From positions 18,305-82,304 of the forward strand of contig JAFUWW010000009.1 of assembly GCA_017471085.1 (NCBI GenBank): a DNA stretch of 64,000 nucleotides. Reading direction: 5' to 3'. The translations under genes were made by a program, and so were the position numbers. The notes below the pieces were generated by a model. That model made no database searches, was not told the DNA's origin, and worked only from the letters and a program-made list of their open reading frames with translations. Within the stretch, counting starts at the first letter, position 1. Every line of letters begins with the position of its first letter. Source of the DNA: Bacteroidales bacterium. GTDB taxonomy: Bacteria; Bacteroidota; Bacteroidia; Bacteroidales; UBA932. Below are positions 15,398 through 24,603 of this stretch, in pieces.

Positions 15398-16912
15398 ATG
15401 GCATACTACGAATTGAACGAGCAGGAGCTCGGAAGAAGGGAATCTTTGAACAAACTGCGTGAACTGGGAATCAATCCTTATCCGGCGCCGTTGTATCCGG
15501 TAAACACTACCACGGAAGAGATTGCCCAAGGCTTCAAACCGGAAGAGGGCAATTTCCAGGACGTATGCATCGCCGGCCGCATCATGAGCCGCCGCATCAT
15601 GGGAGCCGCCTCCTTCATGGAGCTGCAGGACCACGCCGGCCGCATCCAGGTCTATGTCAAGAGGGACGAGATCTGCCCCGGCGAAGACAAGACCCTGTAC
15701 AACACCGTATTCAAGAAGCTGCTGGACATCGGCGACATCGTGGGAATCAAGGGCTTCGCCTTCTTTACCCAGACGGGCCAGCTGTCTGTCCATGCCAAGG
15801 AACTCACCGTGCTGAGCAAGTCGCTGCGTGTGCTTCCCATCGTCAAGACCGACGCCGACGGCACCGTACACGACAGTTTTGAAGACCCTGAACTCCGCTA
15901 CCGCCAGCGCTATGTAGACCTGGTGGTGAATCCTTCCGTGAAGGATACTTTCGTAAAGCGCACGCTCATCATCAACACCATGCGCCAATGCTTCAACGAG
16001 GCCGGCTGCCTGGAGGTGGAAACCCCTATCCTGCAGCCCATTCCTGGCGGTGCAACGGCCCGTCCGTTCATCACCCACCACAATGCGCTGGACGTGGACA
16101 TGTACATGAGAATCGCCAATGAACTCTATCTGAAGCGCCTGATCGTGGGCGGTTTCGCCGGTGTATACGAGTTTGCCAAGAATTTCCGCAACGAGGGCAT
16201 GGACAAGACCCACAACCCGGAATTCACCTGCGTGGAAATGTACATCGCCTACAAGGACTATCTGTGGATGATGGAATTCACGGAGAAGATGCTGCAGCGG
16301 GTGGCCGAGGCTACCGGGGGCGTGGTGAAGACCATCGGCGGCAATGAGATTTCTTTCGAAGGTCCTTTCCGCCGCCTGCGCATCCTGGACGCCATCAAGG
16401 AGTACGCCGGCGTAGACGTGAAGGGCATGGACGAGGCCGGGCTCCGCGAGGTTTGCAAGAAACTGAACGTGGAAGTCACGCCGGAAATGGGCGTGGGCAA
16501 GCTCATCGACGCCATCGTGGGAGAATATGTAGAGAAGAACCTGGTGCAGCCCACCTTCCTGATCGACTACCCGGTAGAGATGTCTCCGCTTACCAAGCGC
16601 TGCCGCTACGACGACACCCTCACGGAACGCTTCGAGCTGTTCGTGAACGGGAAAGAACTGGCCAACGCCTACTCGGAGCTTAACGACCCGGTAGACCAGC
16701 TTGAACGCTTCGAAGAGCAGGCCGCCCTCAAGAGCAAAGGAGACGACGAGGCCATGTACATCGACTACGACTTTGTCCGCGCACTGGAATACGGCATGCC
16801 GCCGACCTCCGGCATCGGCATCGGCATCGACCGCCTCACCATGTTCATGACGGGCGCCGAGACCATTCAGGATGTCCTCTTCTTCCCCACAATGCGTCCG
16901 GAGAAGTTCTAG
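15398..16912 (+). CDS. lysS: Lysyl-tRNA synthetase, class II
   Basis: A 504-aa class II LysRS that charges tRNA-Lys. The N-terminal OB-fold anticodon domain ([18 protein letters not shown]) is followed by the class II catalytic core: motif 1 near [14 protein letters not shown], motif 2 in [15 protein letters not shown], and motif 3 in GIGIGIDRL close to the C-terminus. Length and order are normal for the bacterial enzyme. The RNA methyltransferase gene starts 5 bases after its stop, suggesting an operon. Confidence 0.97.
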   Translation: MAYYELNEQELGRRESLNKLRELGINPYPAPLYPVNTTTEEIAQGFKPEEGNFQDVCIAGRIMSRRIMGAASFMELQDHAGRIQVYVKRDEICPGEDKTLYNTVFKKLLDIGDIVGIKGFAFFTQTGQLSVHAKELTVLSKSLRVLPIVKTDADGTVHDSFEDPELRYRQRYVDLVVNPSVKDTFVKRTLIINTMRQCFNEAGCLEVETPILQPIPGGATARPFITHHNALDVDMYMRIANELYLKRLIVGGFAGVYEFAKNFRNEGMDKTHNPEFTCVEMYIAYKDYLWMMEFTEKMLQRVAEATGGVVKTIGGNEISFEGPFRRLRILDAIKEYAGVDVKGMDEAGLREVCKKLNVEVTPEMGVGKLIDAIVGEYVEKNLVQPTFLIDYPVEMSPLTKRCRYDDTLTERFELFVNGKELANAYSELNDPVDQLERFEEQAALKSKGDDEAMYIDYDFVRALEYGMPPTSGIGIGIDRLTMFMTGAETIQDVLFFPTMRPEKF

Positions 16913-16917
16913 CACCC

Positions 16918-17712
16918 ATGGAAATCACATCGGCCCAGAACCCGAAATTCAGGAACTTGCTTCTGCTGCAGGAAAAATCCAAGGTGCGGCGGGAGCAAGG
17001 CCTTTTTGTGGTAGAAGGCCGACGGGAACTGGAGCACTGCCTGGAAGCCGGCTTCACGGTCCGGACGGTGTTCGTGTGCCCGGAGATTGCCGGTCTGGCC
17101 GGCAAGGACCTGGCTACAGCTGCCGGCCGGCCTTCCGTCTTCGAGATTCCGGAAAACCTCTACCGCAAGGCCGCTTACCGGGAAAGCACCGAAGGCATCA
17201 TCGCCGAAGTGGAATACCGCACGCTGGGGCTGGGGGATCTGCCCCTGAAGAAAAACCCGCTCATCGTGGTGCTGGAATCTGTCGAGAAGCCCGGCAACCT
17301 GGGAGCCGTCCTCCGCAGTGCCGATGCCGCCGGGGCCGATGCCGTCATTTTCTGCGACCCGCTCACGGACCTGTACAACCCGAACCTCATCCGGGCCTCC
17401 ATCGGCGCGGTATTCACAGTTCCCACCGTGCTTGCATCGACCCGGGATACCATTGCCTGGCTCAAGGAGCAGGGCATCCGCATCCTCACGGCCCAGCTGC
17501 AGGACTCCTCGCTCTACTATGATACGGACATGCGGGAAGGAACCGCCATCGTGATGGGGACCGAATCCGTAGGCCTCTCTCCCGCCTGGCGCGAAGCGGC
17601 CGATGCCCACATCCGCATCCCCATGCTGGGCAACCTGGACAGCCTGAACGTCTCCGTCAGCGCCGCCATCCTGCTCTTCGAAGCCGTCCGCCAGCGCCAG
17701 GGCGCAGTATAA
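16918..17712 (+). CDS. SpoU/TrmH-family RNA methyltransferase
   Basis: A 264-aa SPOUT methyltransferase with an N-terminal substrate-binding domain. The three knot motifs are present: SVEKPGNLGAVLRSADAAG, MGTESVGLSP and LDSLNVSVSAAILLFE. Members 2'-O-methylate ribose in rRNA or tRNA using S-adenosylmethionine; the target base cannot be read from sequence. It follows lysS after 5 bases. It ends 13 bases from the convergent ssb gene with no clear terminator between. Confidence 0.9.
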   Translation: MEITSAQNPKFRNLLLLQEKSKVRREQGLFVVEGRRELEHCLEAGFTVRTVFVCPEIAGLAGKDLATAAGRPSVFEIPENLYRKAAYRESTEGIIAEVEYRTLGLGDLPLKKNPLIVVLESVEKPGNLGAVLRSADAAGADAVIFCDPLTDLYNPNLIRASIGAVFTVPTVLASTRDTIAWLKEQGIRILTAQLQDSSLYYDTDMREGTAIVMGTESVGLSPAWREAADAHIRIPMLGNLDSLNVSVSAAILLFEAVRQRQGAV

Positions 17713-17725
17713 CCCCGCGCGCGAA

Positions 17726-18301
17726 CTAGAACGGGAGGTCGTCCGTAGGTTCGGCGGCAGGCAGGGGCCCGTTGTAGGCCGGATTCACAGGCTGCTGGGG
17801 CTGGACGGGCTGCGAAGGGGCCGCAGCTTGCGGCTGGGGAACGTATGGCTGCTGAGCAGGCTGCGCAGGCCGGTATCCGCCTTGATAGCTGCCCTGATTC
17901 TGGTTCTGGTAACCGCCGCCCTGGCCCTGGAAACCGTTTTCTTGGCCGTCCGGGCGCTTGCCCAGCAGCTGCAGGTTGTCCACCACCACTTCCGTGGTAT
18001 ACCGTTTGTTGCCGGTCTGGTCCGTCCACTGGCGGGTGCGCAGGCGGCCCTCTACGAAGATCTGGGTTCCCTTGCGGATGAATTTCTCGGCCACGTCGGC
18101 CGAATTGCGCCAGGCAACGATATTGTGCCACTCCGTATTCTCGCGGAGTTCTCCGTTACGGTCTCTGAAACGTTCGGTGGTGGCCAGCGGGAAGGAAGCC
18201 ACTTTGGCGTTTCCGCCGGGGTTGTTGGGATTGGATTCAAGGTAACGTACATCCGGGTCTTTTCCAACGTTACCGATCAGCATGACTTTGTTCAGTGACA
18301 T
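17726..18301 (-). CDS. ssb: Single-stranded DNA-binding protein
   Basis: A 191-aa SSB. The OB fold is in residues 1 to about 110 (MSLNKVMLIGNVGKDPDVRY start, WHNIVAW and VVVDNLQLLGKRP). It is followed by a Gly/Gln/Pro-rich disordered linker and the acidic tip DDLPF, which docks partner proteins such as RecJ or PriA. The ATG at 18301 was chosen over a 9-codon extension because MSLNKV is the family start. It protects single-stranded DNA in replication and repair. Confidence 0.96.
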   Translation of the reverse strand: MSLNKVMLIGNVGKDPDVRYLESNPNNPGGNAKVASFPLATTERFRDRNGELRENTEWHNIVAWRNSADVAEKFIRKGTQIFVEGRLRTRQWTDQTGNKRYTTEVVVDNLQLLGKRPDGQENGFQGQGGGYQNQNQGSYQGGYRPAQPAQQPYVPQPQAAAPSQPVQPQQPVNPAYNGPLPAAEPTDDLPF

Positions 18302-18373
18302 AATACAATAAAATTTTAAACGCCGCATCCTGTAGTACGACGTTGCAAGTTACGGAATTATTTTGGAAAAAAA

Positions 18374-19102
18374 CTACAGGACAGCTGCCATTTTTTCCAC
18401 GTCCGGGTTTTCGCCCGTGAAGAGACTGTATCCTGTCACGGCCTGCCAAAGCAGCCAGCGCCGGCCGCTGATATACTGCCTGCAGGGGACATCTGCCAGG
18501 ACAGGATGCTTGTACTCCGCCTCCAGCACCAGGGCTTGGCGCAGCGGCAGTCCCGCAGGGACAGGGGCACTTCCGGGCAGGGTGTACAGGACCAGGTCCG
18601 GAGCGAGGGCTCCGGCTTCTTCCAGCGGAACCGCCTGGCAGGAAAACTGCCGGGCAAGGGCCTCGGCCTTGGAAAGCGTGCGGTTGGTCACGCTTACCCT
18701 GCAGCCCAGCTCCAGCGCAGCGGCCACCGCGGCCCTCGCAGCCCCGCCGGCGCCCACTACCAGGGCATCGGAAACAGAAAGACCGGTTTCACGGACAGCG
18801 CCGGCCACCCCGTCCACGTCGGTGTTGTTTCCCTGCAGACCCTCCTTCGTGCGAAGCACCAGATTCACGGCGCCGGTAAGACGGGCGGAAGGAGCCACCA
18901 CATCCACCTTTCCAAAAGCATCCAGCTTGAAAGGAGCCGTGACGTTGATGCCCTCATAGGCCGATAAAAACCGCCTCCAGGCGGCCTCGAACGAAGGTTC
19001 TTCAATCAGGTCATACGCATACCGGCCTGCATAGGCGGCCTGGAAAAGCCGTGGGCTCAGCGAGCCGGAAACAGGATTCCCTATGAGCGCGAACCGCTTC
19101 AT
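18374..19102 (-). CDS. aroE: Shikimate dehydrogenase
   Basis: A 242-aa AroE that reduces 3-dehydroshikimate with NADPH in aromatic amino acid synthesis. It begins with FALIGNPVSGSLSPRLF, whose SLS serines bind shikimate. The catalytic Lys is in GINVTAPFK and the catalytic Asp in GNNTDVDG; the nucleotide-binding loop is VVGAGGAARAA. It is somewhat shorter than the Escherichia coli enzyme, as in other Bacteroidota. Its ATG overlaps the upstream membrane-protein stop (ATGA), so the two are coupled. Confidence 0.93.
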   Translation of the reverse strand: MKRFALIGNPVSGSLSPRLFQAAYAGRYAYDLIEEPSFEAAWRRFLSAYEGINVTAPFKLDAFGKVDVVAPSARLTGAVNLVLRTKEGLQGNNTDVDGVAGAVRETGLSVSDALVVGAGGAARAAVAAALELGCRVSVTNRTLSKAEALARQFSCQAVPLEEAGALAPDLVLYTLPGSAPVPAGLPLRQALVLEAEYKHPVLADVPCRQYISGRRWLLWQAVTGYSLFTGENPDVEKMAAVL

Positions 19103-20106
19103 TTTTTCCGGAAGAAGCTCTCGTGAATATAAGAGCAAAGACCGCAGACGGCCTGTGTGATCACCTGGGATTCGTGGTTGAGGATGGCGAAAATCATTCC
19201 GATTCCGACGGGAATGCCCCAGATGCTGAAGAGGGCTCCTGTCACCAGTCCGTGATAGGCCCCGAAACCGCCGGGGACCGGGACGACGGAACTGATGCTG
19301 CCGGCAATCATCAGGAAGAATGCATCCGTCATGGTAAGTGACGAGAATGCCTCGATGTCCTGGAGGGCCCAGACGATACAGGCGCTCATGAGCCAGTAAA
19401 TAATCCAGACGACGGCTGTGTACAGGAAGAAGAGCCAGACATTCTTCATGTGCATGAAAGAACTGAGTCCGCTGCCGATTCCCGCGATGAAACTCCAGAT
19501 CTTGCCCCAGACACCGCCCTTTTCACGGAAGCGCCAGGCAAGATAGAGGAACAGGCCGACCAGCAGGATGACGCCGCCCAGGATCAGCCAGAGGCTTCTG
19601 CTGCCGCCGATACCCGACAGGCTGTCCATCAGGTAAGTGCCGAACTGGTCCCACTTCACGGCCAGCAGGACGGCAGCCATGCCCAGCGTGACGATGGCGT
19701 CCCAGACACGCTCGATCAGGAGCGTCCCCAGGGCCTTGTCGAAGGTGAGAAGCCGCCTGCCCTCGCTGTCCAGGGCCGAATGCTTTACGACATAGCCCAG
19801 TTTCACCACCTCTCCGGCACGCGGGAGGGCCAGGTTGACGGCCATGCAGATATTGTACGAATTGAAGCAGGTAATCCGCGAGGTGGACGGATCGAAGGGC
19901 GTAAGCAGCATCCGCCACCGGGTGCCCCTGATATAGAAGACCAGGGTTCCCAGCACCATGGAAATGAGTACATACTCCCAGCGGCACTGCTTCAGGGCGG
20001 CGACAAACTGGTCCCAGTCGATGCTGCGAAGGCAGAAATAAACCAGGACTACGGCCACGGCGGCCCAAAACACATATTGGAGGATATTTTTGGCTTTCTT
20101 GTCCAT
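19099..20106 (-). CDS. YbhN/UPF0104-type integral membrane protein (lysyltransferase-like TM domain)
   Basis: A 335-aa membrane protein with about eight hydrophobic helices and the RGTRWRMLL and FNSYNICMAVNLALPRAGEV blocks of the lysylphosphatidylglycerol synthase TM/UPF0104 family. Relatives include flippase-like and MprF membrane domains; the precise lipid role is unknown. ATG at 20106 was chosen because a TATCTTTG box lies 8 bases upstream; a much longer frame would run antisense through the next gene. It overlaps aroE by 4 bases. Confidence 0.82.
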   Translation of the reverse strand: MDKKAKNILQYVFWAAVAVVLVYFCLRSIDWDQFVAALKQCRWEYVLISMVLGTLVFYIRGTRWRMLLTPFDPSTSRITCFNSYNICMAVNLALPRAGEVVKLGYVVKHSALDSEGRRLLTFDKALGTLLIERVWDAIVTLGMAAVLLAVKWDQFGTYLMDSLSGIGGSRSLWLILGGVILLVGLFLYLAWRFREKGGVWGKIWSFIAGIGSGLSSFMHMKNVWLFFLYTAVVWIIYWLMSACIVWALQDIEAFSSLTMTDAFFLMIAGSISSVVPVPGGFGAYHGLVTGALFSIWGIPVGIGMIFAILNHESQVITQAVCGLCSYIHESFFRKK

Positions 20107-20113
20107 ACGGGCG

Positions 20114-20121
20114 CAAAGATA
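20114..20121 (-). promoter_or_regulatory. -7 promoter box TATCTTTG for the ybhN-like/aroE operon
   Basis: A perfect box on the minus strand 8 bases before the ATG. Confidence 0.65.
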
Positions 20122-20144
20122 ATGGAAAATCGGCAAAAAATAGT

Positions 20145-20152
20145 TACTTTTG
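20145..20152 (+). promoter_or_regulatory. -7 promoter box TACTTTTG for the PfkB operon
   Basis: A TAnnTTTG match 24 bases before the PfkB ATG, divergent from the box at 20114-20121. Confidence 0.55.
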
Positions 20153-20176
20153 TGAATTATCATAAATGAATCGGCT

Positions 20177-21178
20177 ATGAAATCCATCCTTGGTATCGGC
20201 AATGCCCTCACGGATATTCTGGCGGTCCTTCCGGACGACAGCCTGCTTCGAAAGTACCACCTTCCCCTCGGCAGCATGCAGCATGTAGACATGGAAACCG
20301 GAGACCGCATTTGGGATGCCCTCAAGGAATACGGCGTCAAGTATGTACCGGGCGGATCGGCCGCCAACACCATCACCTGCACGGCCATTTTCGGCATGCC
20401 GTCGGGTTTCCTGGGAAAAATCGGCAACGACGACCTGGGCAACCTGTTCAAGAGCACCATGGAGCAGTACGGCGTCCGCGCCCAGATGCTCTACAGCCCC
20501 AAATCTTCGGGGCGGTGCATGGTGTTCATCACCGGCGCCAACGCCGAGCGCACCTTCGCCGATTACATGGGCGCCACCCTGGAACTGGGGCCGGACGATC
20601 TGGAACCTTCCTTCTTCGAAGGGTACGACTATTTCCATATCGAGGGATATCTGGTACAGAATCAGGAACTTATCTCCAAAGCAGCCCGACTGGCAAAGGC
20701 GGCCGGCTGCATTATCTCCATCGACATGGCCTCCTATAATGTGGTGGAATCCAACGACGCTTTCTTCCATAACCTGGTAGAGAATTACGTAGACATCGTC
20801 TTCGCCAACGAAACCGAAGCCAAGGCCTTCACCAAGATGGAACCCCGCGAGGCCATCGACGAACTCGCCCGCCACTGCCGGATTGCCGTGGTGAAAGTAG
20901 GCAAGGAAGGGTCGATGGTGAAATCGGGCAATGAATTCCATTTCATCGAGCCGTGGCCGGCCGATCCGGTCGATGCCACCGGCGCCGGAGACACATACGC
21001 CGCCGGCTTCCTCTACGCCCATTCGCTGGGGATGCCGCTGAAGGTCTGCGGAGAAATCGGCTCCATCATCGCCGCCAAGGTGGTGGAGGTGATCGGCACC
21101 AAGATAGATATTCCGCGCTGGAGGGCCGCCAAGGAAGAAATCCGCGCCCTCATCGCCGCCAACACACCGGAGGCATGA
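20177..21178 (+). CDS. PfkB-family sugar/nucleoside kinase (adenosine kinase-like)
   Basis: A 333-aa ribokinase-fold kinase. The N-terminal substrate motif YVPGGSAANTI and the anion-hole/catalytic motif DATGAGDTYAAGF (about residue 265; Asp of GAGD as base) are clear. The SAANT form and overall length fit the adenosine/nucleoside kinase-like branch found in Bacteroidota, but ribokinase-type substrates are possible. Its stop overlaps the next ATG by 4 bases, and that gene overlaps the following one in the same way. Confidence 0.88.
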   Translation: MKSILGIGNALTDILAVLPDDSLLRKYHLPLGSMQHVDMETGDRIWDALKEYGVKYVPGGSAANTITCTAIFGMPSGFLGKIGNDDLGNLFKSTMEQYGVRAQMLYSPKSSGRCMVFITGANAERTFADYMGATLELGPDDLEPSFFEGYDYFHIEGYLVQNQELISKAARLAKAAGCIISIDMASYNVVESNDAFFHNLVENYVDIVFANETEAKAFTKMEPREAIDELARHCRIAVVKVGKEGSMVKSGNEFHFIEPWPADPVDATGAGDTYAAGFLYAHSLGMPLKVCGEIGSIIAAKVVEVIGTKIDIPRWRAAKEEIRALIAANTPEA

Positions 21179-21699
21179 TCAAGGAGTTCCTGCGCCGGCG
21201 GAGCCTGAAAAAAGCCGCCTCCCAAGTGCCTACAGGCCTGTTGCCGCTCAGCGCGGTGCGCTCGGCCGTAGCCTTTATCGACGTGGAAGACCCCGGCTTC
21301 GACCACTGCAAGAACACCATCATGGCCTTTTTCCGCGAACAGGGAATCAAGGTCGATATCTTCTTTTTCGACCTGAGGAAAATCTCCAAGGGGGAAAGGC
21401 TCATCACCAGCATCACCACCACGGTGCTGCGCAAAGATCTCAACTGGTACGACAAGCCCTCCCGCGAGAAAACCGGACTCCTGCTGCAGGGAGAGCCGGA
21501 TTTGCTGATCTCACTGCTGCCATCGGCCCACTATCCGCTGGAATACCTGGTCCGCAGCTCAGGAGCCCGCTTCAAGGTGGGCCGGGACCAGCTCTCCGGC
21601 GACGTCTTCGACCTGGTGGTGAAAGACCCCGCCGACAAAGCCCTTTCGCAGAAGGAAGCCTTTGATGAAATTGTCAAACTGCTCAAGACCATACGATGA
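21175..21699 (+). CDS. DUF6913-like hypothetical protein, 174 aa
   Basis: A soluble 174-aa protein that begins MIKEFLRRRSLKKA and has alternating strands and helices (SAVAFIDVEDPGFD, KVDIFFFDLRKISKG, EPDLLISLLP, DQLSGDVFDLVV). It resembles the DUF6913 family of Bacteroidales; no catalytic motif is seen. Overlapping ATGA junctions on both sides show translational coupling inside a three-gene operon. A longer upstream frame was rejected because it is a shadow of the PfkB gene. Confidence 0.72.
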   Translation: MIKEFLRRRSLKKAASQVPTGLLPLSAVRSAVAFIDVEDPGFDHCKNTIMAFFREQGIKVDIFFFDLRKISKGERLITSITTTVLRKDLNWYDKPSREKTGLLLQGEPDLLISLLPSAHYPLEYLVRSSGARFKVGRDQLSGDVFDLVVKDPADKALSQKEAFDEIVKLLKTIR

Positions 21700-22169
21700 A
21701 AAAATACCTGATCGTCTTTCTCATCTCCATGGTACCGCTCATCGAACTGCGCGGAGCCATCCCTTATGCCGTAGGATTCGGGCTTCCCATCGTCCCGTCC
21801 ATTATCGTCTCCGTCATCGGCAATATGATTCCCGTTCCGTTTATCTTCCTGTTCGCCCGCCGCATCCTGGAGTGGGGAAAAGACAAGAAAATCATCGGCG
21901 GTTTCTTTACCTGGTGCCTGGAGAAGGGGGAAAAGGGCGGCCGCAAACTGGAATCCAAGGCCGGCCGGGGCCTTTACTGGGCCCTGCTGCTGTTCGTGGG
22001 CATTCCCCTGCCCGGAACCGGTGCCTGGACGGGCACCCTTGCCGCCAGCATCCTGAACATGGACTTCAAGAAGAGCGTCCTGTACGTCCTTCTGGGCGTG
22101 CTTCTGGCCGGCGCCATCATGCTGGCCGCCTCCCTCGGCGTTTTCGGCGCCATTTCCCTGGTGAAGTAA
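21696..22169 (+). CDS. Small multidrug export-like membrane protein (COG2426)
   Basis: A 157-aa membrane protein with about four helices. The motif PLIELRGAIPYAVGFGLP near the N-terminus and GIPLPGTGAWTGTLAAS in the middle are the hallmarks of the COG2426 'small multi-drug export' family, whose real substrate is uncertain. It is the last gene of the PfkB operon, overlapping the gene before it by 4 bases. It ends 5 bases before the convergent aldolase gene. Confidence 0.83.
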   Translation: MKKYLIVFLISMVPLIELRGAIPYAVGFGLPIVPSIIVSVIGNMIPVPFIFLFARRILEWGKDKKIIGGFFTWCLEKGEKGGRKLESKAGRGLYWALLLFVGIPLPGTGAWTGTLAASILNMDFKKSVLYVLLGVLLAGAIMLAASLGVFGAISLVK

Positions 22170-22174
22170 ATCCC

Positions 22175-23203
22175 CTATGGGAGCAGGGCTTCCAAGGCTG
22201 TCAGCTGGTCCCGGGTCGTGGCCCAGCTGGTAGCGAACCGCACCACCGTATTTCCGTCCGGACAGCGTTCCCAGATTTCGAAGGCCACTTTCTCTTTCAG
22301 GCAGGCCAGAGTCTTGTCGTCCAGGACGATAAACTGCTGGTTTGTAGGAGAATCCAGGAAGAGCCGGTATCCTTTGCGCACAAAAAGGGCTTTTAGTTCT
22401 TCTGCCATTTCCATGGCATGGCGGCTGATCTGGAAATACAGCCCGTCCGTGAACAGGACATCGAACTGAATCCCGGTAAGCCTGCCCTTGGCGAGCAGGG
22501 CGCCATGCTGTTTGATGACCGTGAAGAAATGCTCCGGAGCGCCGCCGTGGGGAAAGACGACGGCTTCTCCGCAAAGAGCCCCCACCTTGGTGCCGCCGAT
22601 GGTAAATACGTCGCAGAGGCCGGCCAGTTCCTGGAAAGTGACGTCACAGGCACTGCTCATCAGCCCGTAGCCCAGCCGGGCGCCGTCGATGAAAAGGGGA
22701 AGGCCGTAGCGGCGGCACACGGCGTAGATGGCTTCCAATTCCGCCTTTGTATAAAGTGTACCGTATTCCGTAGGGAAGGAAATGTATACCATCCCCGGGA
22801 AAACCATGTGGTCGCAGGCGGCTTCGGCATAAAAACCAGCCAGATAAGACTCCAGTTCCGCGGCATCCATTTTTCCGCCGTGGGCGGGAAGGGTGAGTAC
22901 TTTATGGCCGGTATACTCCACCGCTCCGGCCTCGTGCATGGCGATATGGCCGGTCTGTACGGCCACCGCGCCTTCAAAATCGCGCAGCAGGGCGGCGATG
23001 ACCGTGGAATTGGTCTGGGTGCCGCCGGTGAGCAGGTACACATCGGCCTCCCCACGACCCAGGGCCTCCCTGATACGTTGCTTGGCCGATTGGGAAAAAC
23101 GGTCGAGACCATAACCCGGAACCTGTTCCAGGTTGGTAGCAAGAAGGCGCTCCAGTATTGCTGGATGCGCCCCCTCGTTATAATCGCAAGTAAATGACAG
23201 CAT
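22175..23203 (-). CDS. Low-specificity L-threonine aldolase-like PLP enzyme
   Basis: A 342-aa fold-type I PLP enzyme of the beta-eliminating lyase/threonine aldolase family. LLTGGTQTNS binds the cofactor phosphate, FIDGARLGYG holds the Asp that contacts the pyridine nitrogen, and FTIGGTKVGAL contains the PLP lysine. It probably cleaves L-(allo-)threonine to glycine and acetaldehyde. It lies 9 bases after the DUF-type membrane gene and is the last member of a minus-strand cluster. Confidence 0.9.
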   Translation of the reverse strand: MLSFTCDYNEGAHPAILERLLATNLEQVPGYGLDRFSQSAKQRIREALGRGEADVYLLTGGTQTNSTVIAALLRDFEGAVAVQTGHIAMHEAGAVEYTGHKVLTLPAHGGKMDAAELESYLAGFYAEAACDHMVFPGMVYISFPTEYGTLYTKAELEAIYAVCRRYGLPLFIDGARLGYGLMSSACDVTFQELAGLCDVFTIGGTKVGALCGEAVVFPHGGAPEHFFTVIKQHGALLAKGRLTGIQFDVLFTDGLYFQISRHAMEMAEELKALFVRKGYRLFLDSPTNQQFIVLDDKTLACLKEKVAFEIWERCPDGNTVVRFATSWATTRDQLTALEALLP

Positions 23204-23212
23204 GTGGATTCT

Positions 23213-23815
23213 TTATGCAGGCATGTTTTCTGCCTTCTCACGGAAATACCTGTACAAGGTCGCTTCAATACCGAGGATAATGGCTACGGAAGCCAGGGCG
23301 GCAATAACTGCCAGATACGGCCCGACAACCGGAATGATGCCCAGAAGTCCCGAAACCAGGATGACGGCGAAATACAGGATCAGATAGACCAGGAAGAGAG
23401 CCCACTTTTCACCGCGGGTGGCCTGGAAGCTGACATTGAGTGCCTTGAGCGGAGCAACATTCTTGTCGACGAAAATGAGCATGGCAAACTGCCAGGCAAG
23501 GCTCATCACAAAGGCAGGGATCAACAGGAATGCGGCGGCAGCCGTAATACCGGCCGTCTGAATCCCCATGAGAATGAAGAAATCGCCCAGCTGCCGGTAG
23601 TTCTGCCGGCTGAAAATGCTCAGCGGAGACACCTCCTCCCCATAGCTGAGGGCAACGATGTTTTTGTAAAACCCGATGGTGGTACCCACATTGAGATAGG
23701 GAATCCAGAAGGTAATCAAATAGAGCAGGACCATCAGCAGCAGATTGATGATGTTCCGGAAACCGAGTGCGCAGCCGTCTGCCAGCACTGCCTGGATGTT
23801 AAGTTTACGTTCCAT
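23213..23815 (-). CDS. Multi-pass membrane protein, 200 aa
   Basis: A 200-aa protein with about five or six hydrophobic segments and a short cytoplasmic start. The layout, with GTTIGFYKNIVALSYGEEVSP after the second helix and a closing charged helix ATLYRYFREKAENM, is reminiscent of DUF975/DUF4013-type membrane proteins. I cannot assign a function. It is 11 bases from xth and 9 from the aldolase, so it is part of the same transcript. Confidence 0.7.
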   Translation of the reverse strand: MERKLNIQAVLADGCALGFRNIINLLLMVLLYLITFWIPYLNVGTTIGFYKNIVALSYGEEVSPLSIFSRQNYRQLGDFFILMGIQTAGITAAAAFLLIPAFVMSLAWQFAMLIFVDKNVAPLKALNVSFQATRGEKWALFLVYLILYFAVILVSGLLGIIPVVGPYLAVIAALASVAIILGIEATLYRYFREKAENMPA

Positions 23816-23826
23816 AATAATAAGGG

Positions 23827-24573
23827 TTAGAGATTAGTGATCAGTTCAACGGGGCAATGGTCGGAGCCGAAAATCTCGTTGTGGATGTCGGTAGAGACGA
23901 TGGTGTCGCGAAGCGATTCCGACACCACGAAATAGTCGATCCGCCAGCCGGCATTGTTCTCCCGCGCATGGAAACGGTAGCTCCACCAAGAGTATTTCAC
24001 CTCACCGGGATGCTGCCAGCGCCAGGTATCCACGAAACCGGCCGAGAGCAGTTCGCTGAATTTTGCGCGTTCTTCATCCGTAAAACCGGCGTTCCGCCGG
24101 TTGGTGGCGGGATTCTTGATGTCGATTTCTTCGTGCGCCACGTTCAGGTCTCCGCAGAAAACCACCGGTTTCCCCAGGCCGCACAGGTAGGCTCGCATGG
24201 CATCTTCCCAGCGCATGCGGTAGTCCAGCCGCCGAAGGCCGTCCTGGGAGTTGGGGACATAGGCGCACACCAGGAAAAACTTGTCGTATTCCAGGGTAAT
24301 CACCCGTCCCTCGTGGTCATGCTCCTCTATGCCGATGCCGTACCGGACATCCAGAGGAGTATGCTTTGTATAGATGGCGGTGCCGGAATAGCCCTTCTTC
24401 TCCGCGTAGTTCCAATACGACTGGTAACCGGGGAATTCCAGGTCCAGCTGGCCTGCCTGCATCTTGGTTTCCTGCAGGCAGAAAAAATCGGCGTCCAGCT
24501 GCGCGAATACGTCCGCAAAACCTTTTCCGGCAACGGCTCTGAGGCCGTTTACATTCCAGGAGATGAATTTCAT
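23827..24573 (-). CDS. xth: Exodeoxyribonuclease III (AP endonuclease)
   Basis: A 248-aa Mg-dependent AP endonuclease/3'-5' exonuclease for base excision repair. It has MKFISWNVNGLRA at the start, LQETKMQ with the metal-binding Glu, the YAEKKGYSGTAIYTK loop, GDLNVAHEEID and the final GSDHCPV with the catalytic Asp-His. All match the ExoIII/Xth fold over full length. It sits between cysS and the membrane protein gene. Confidence 0.95.
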   Translation of the reverse strand: MKFISWNVNGLRAVAGKGFADVFAQLDADFFCLQETKMQAGQLDLEFPGYQSYWNYAEKKGYSGTAIYTKHTPLDVRYGIGIEEHDHEGRVITLEYDKFFLVCAYVPNSQDGLRRLDYRMRWEDAMRAYLCGLGKPVVFCGDLNVAHEEIDIKNPATNRRNAGFTDEERAKFSELLSAGFVDTWRWQHPGEVKYSWWSYRFHARENNAGWRIDYFVVSESLRDTIVSTDIHNEIFGSDHCPVELITNL

Positions 24574-24603
24574 AAATTCTTTGCTTCTTCAGGATGACAT
24601 CTG

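Noticed and set aside
20953..21174. Longer start for the 174-aa gene after PfkB
   Set aside because: The extra part is an out-of-frame reading of the PfkB gene; the ATGA overlap at 21175 is the natural start.
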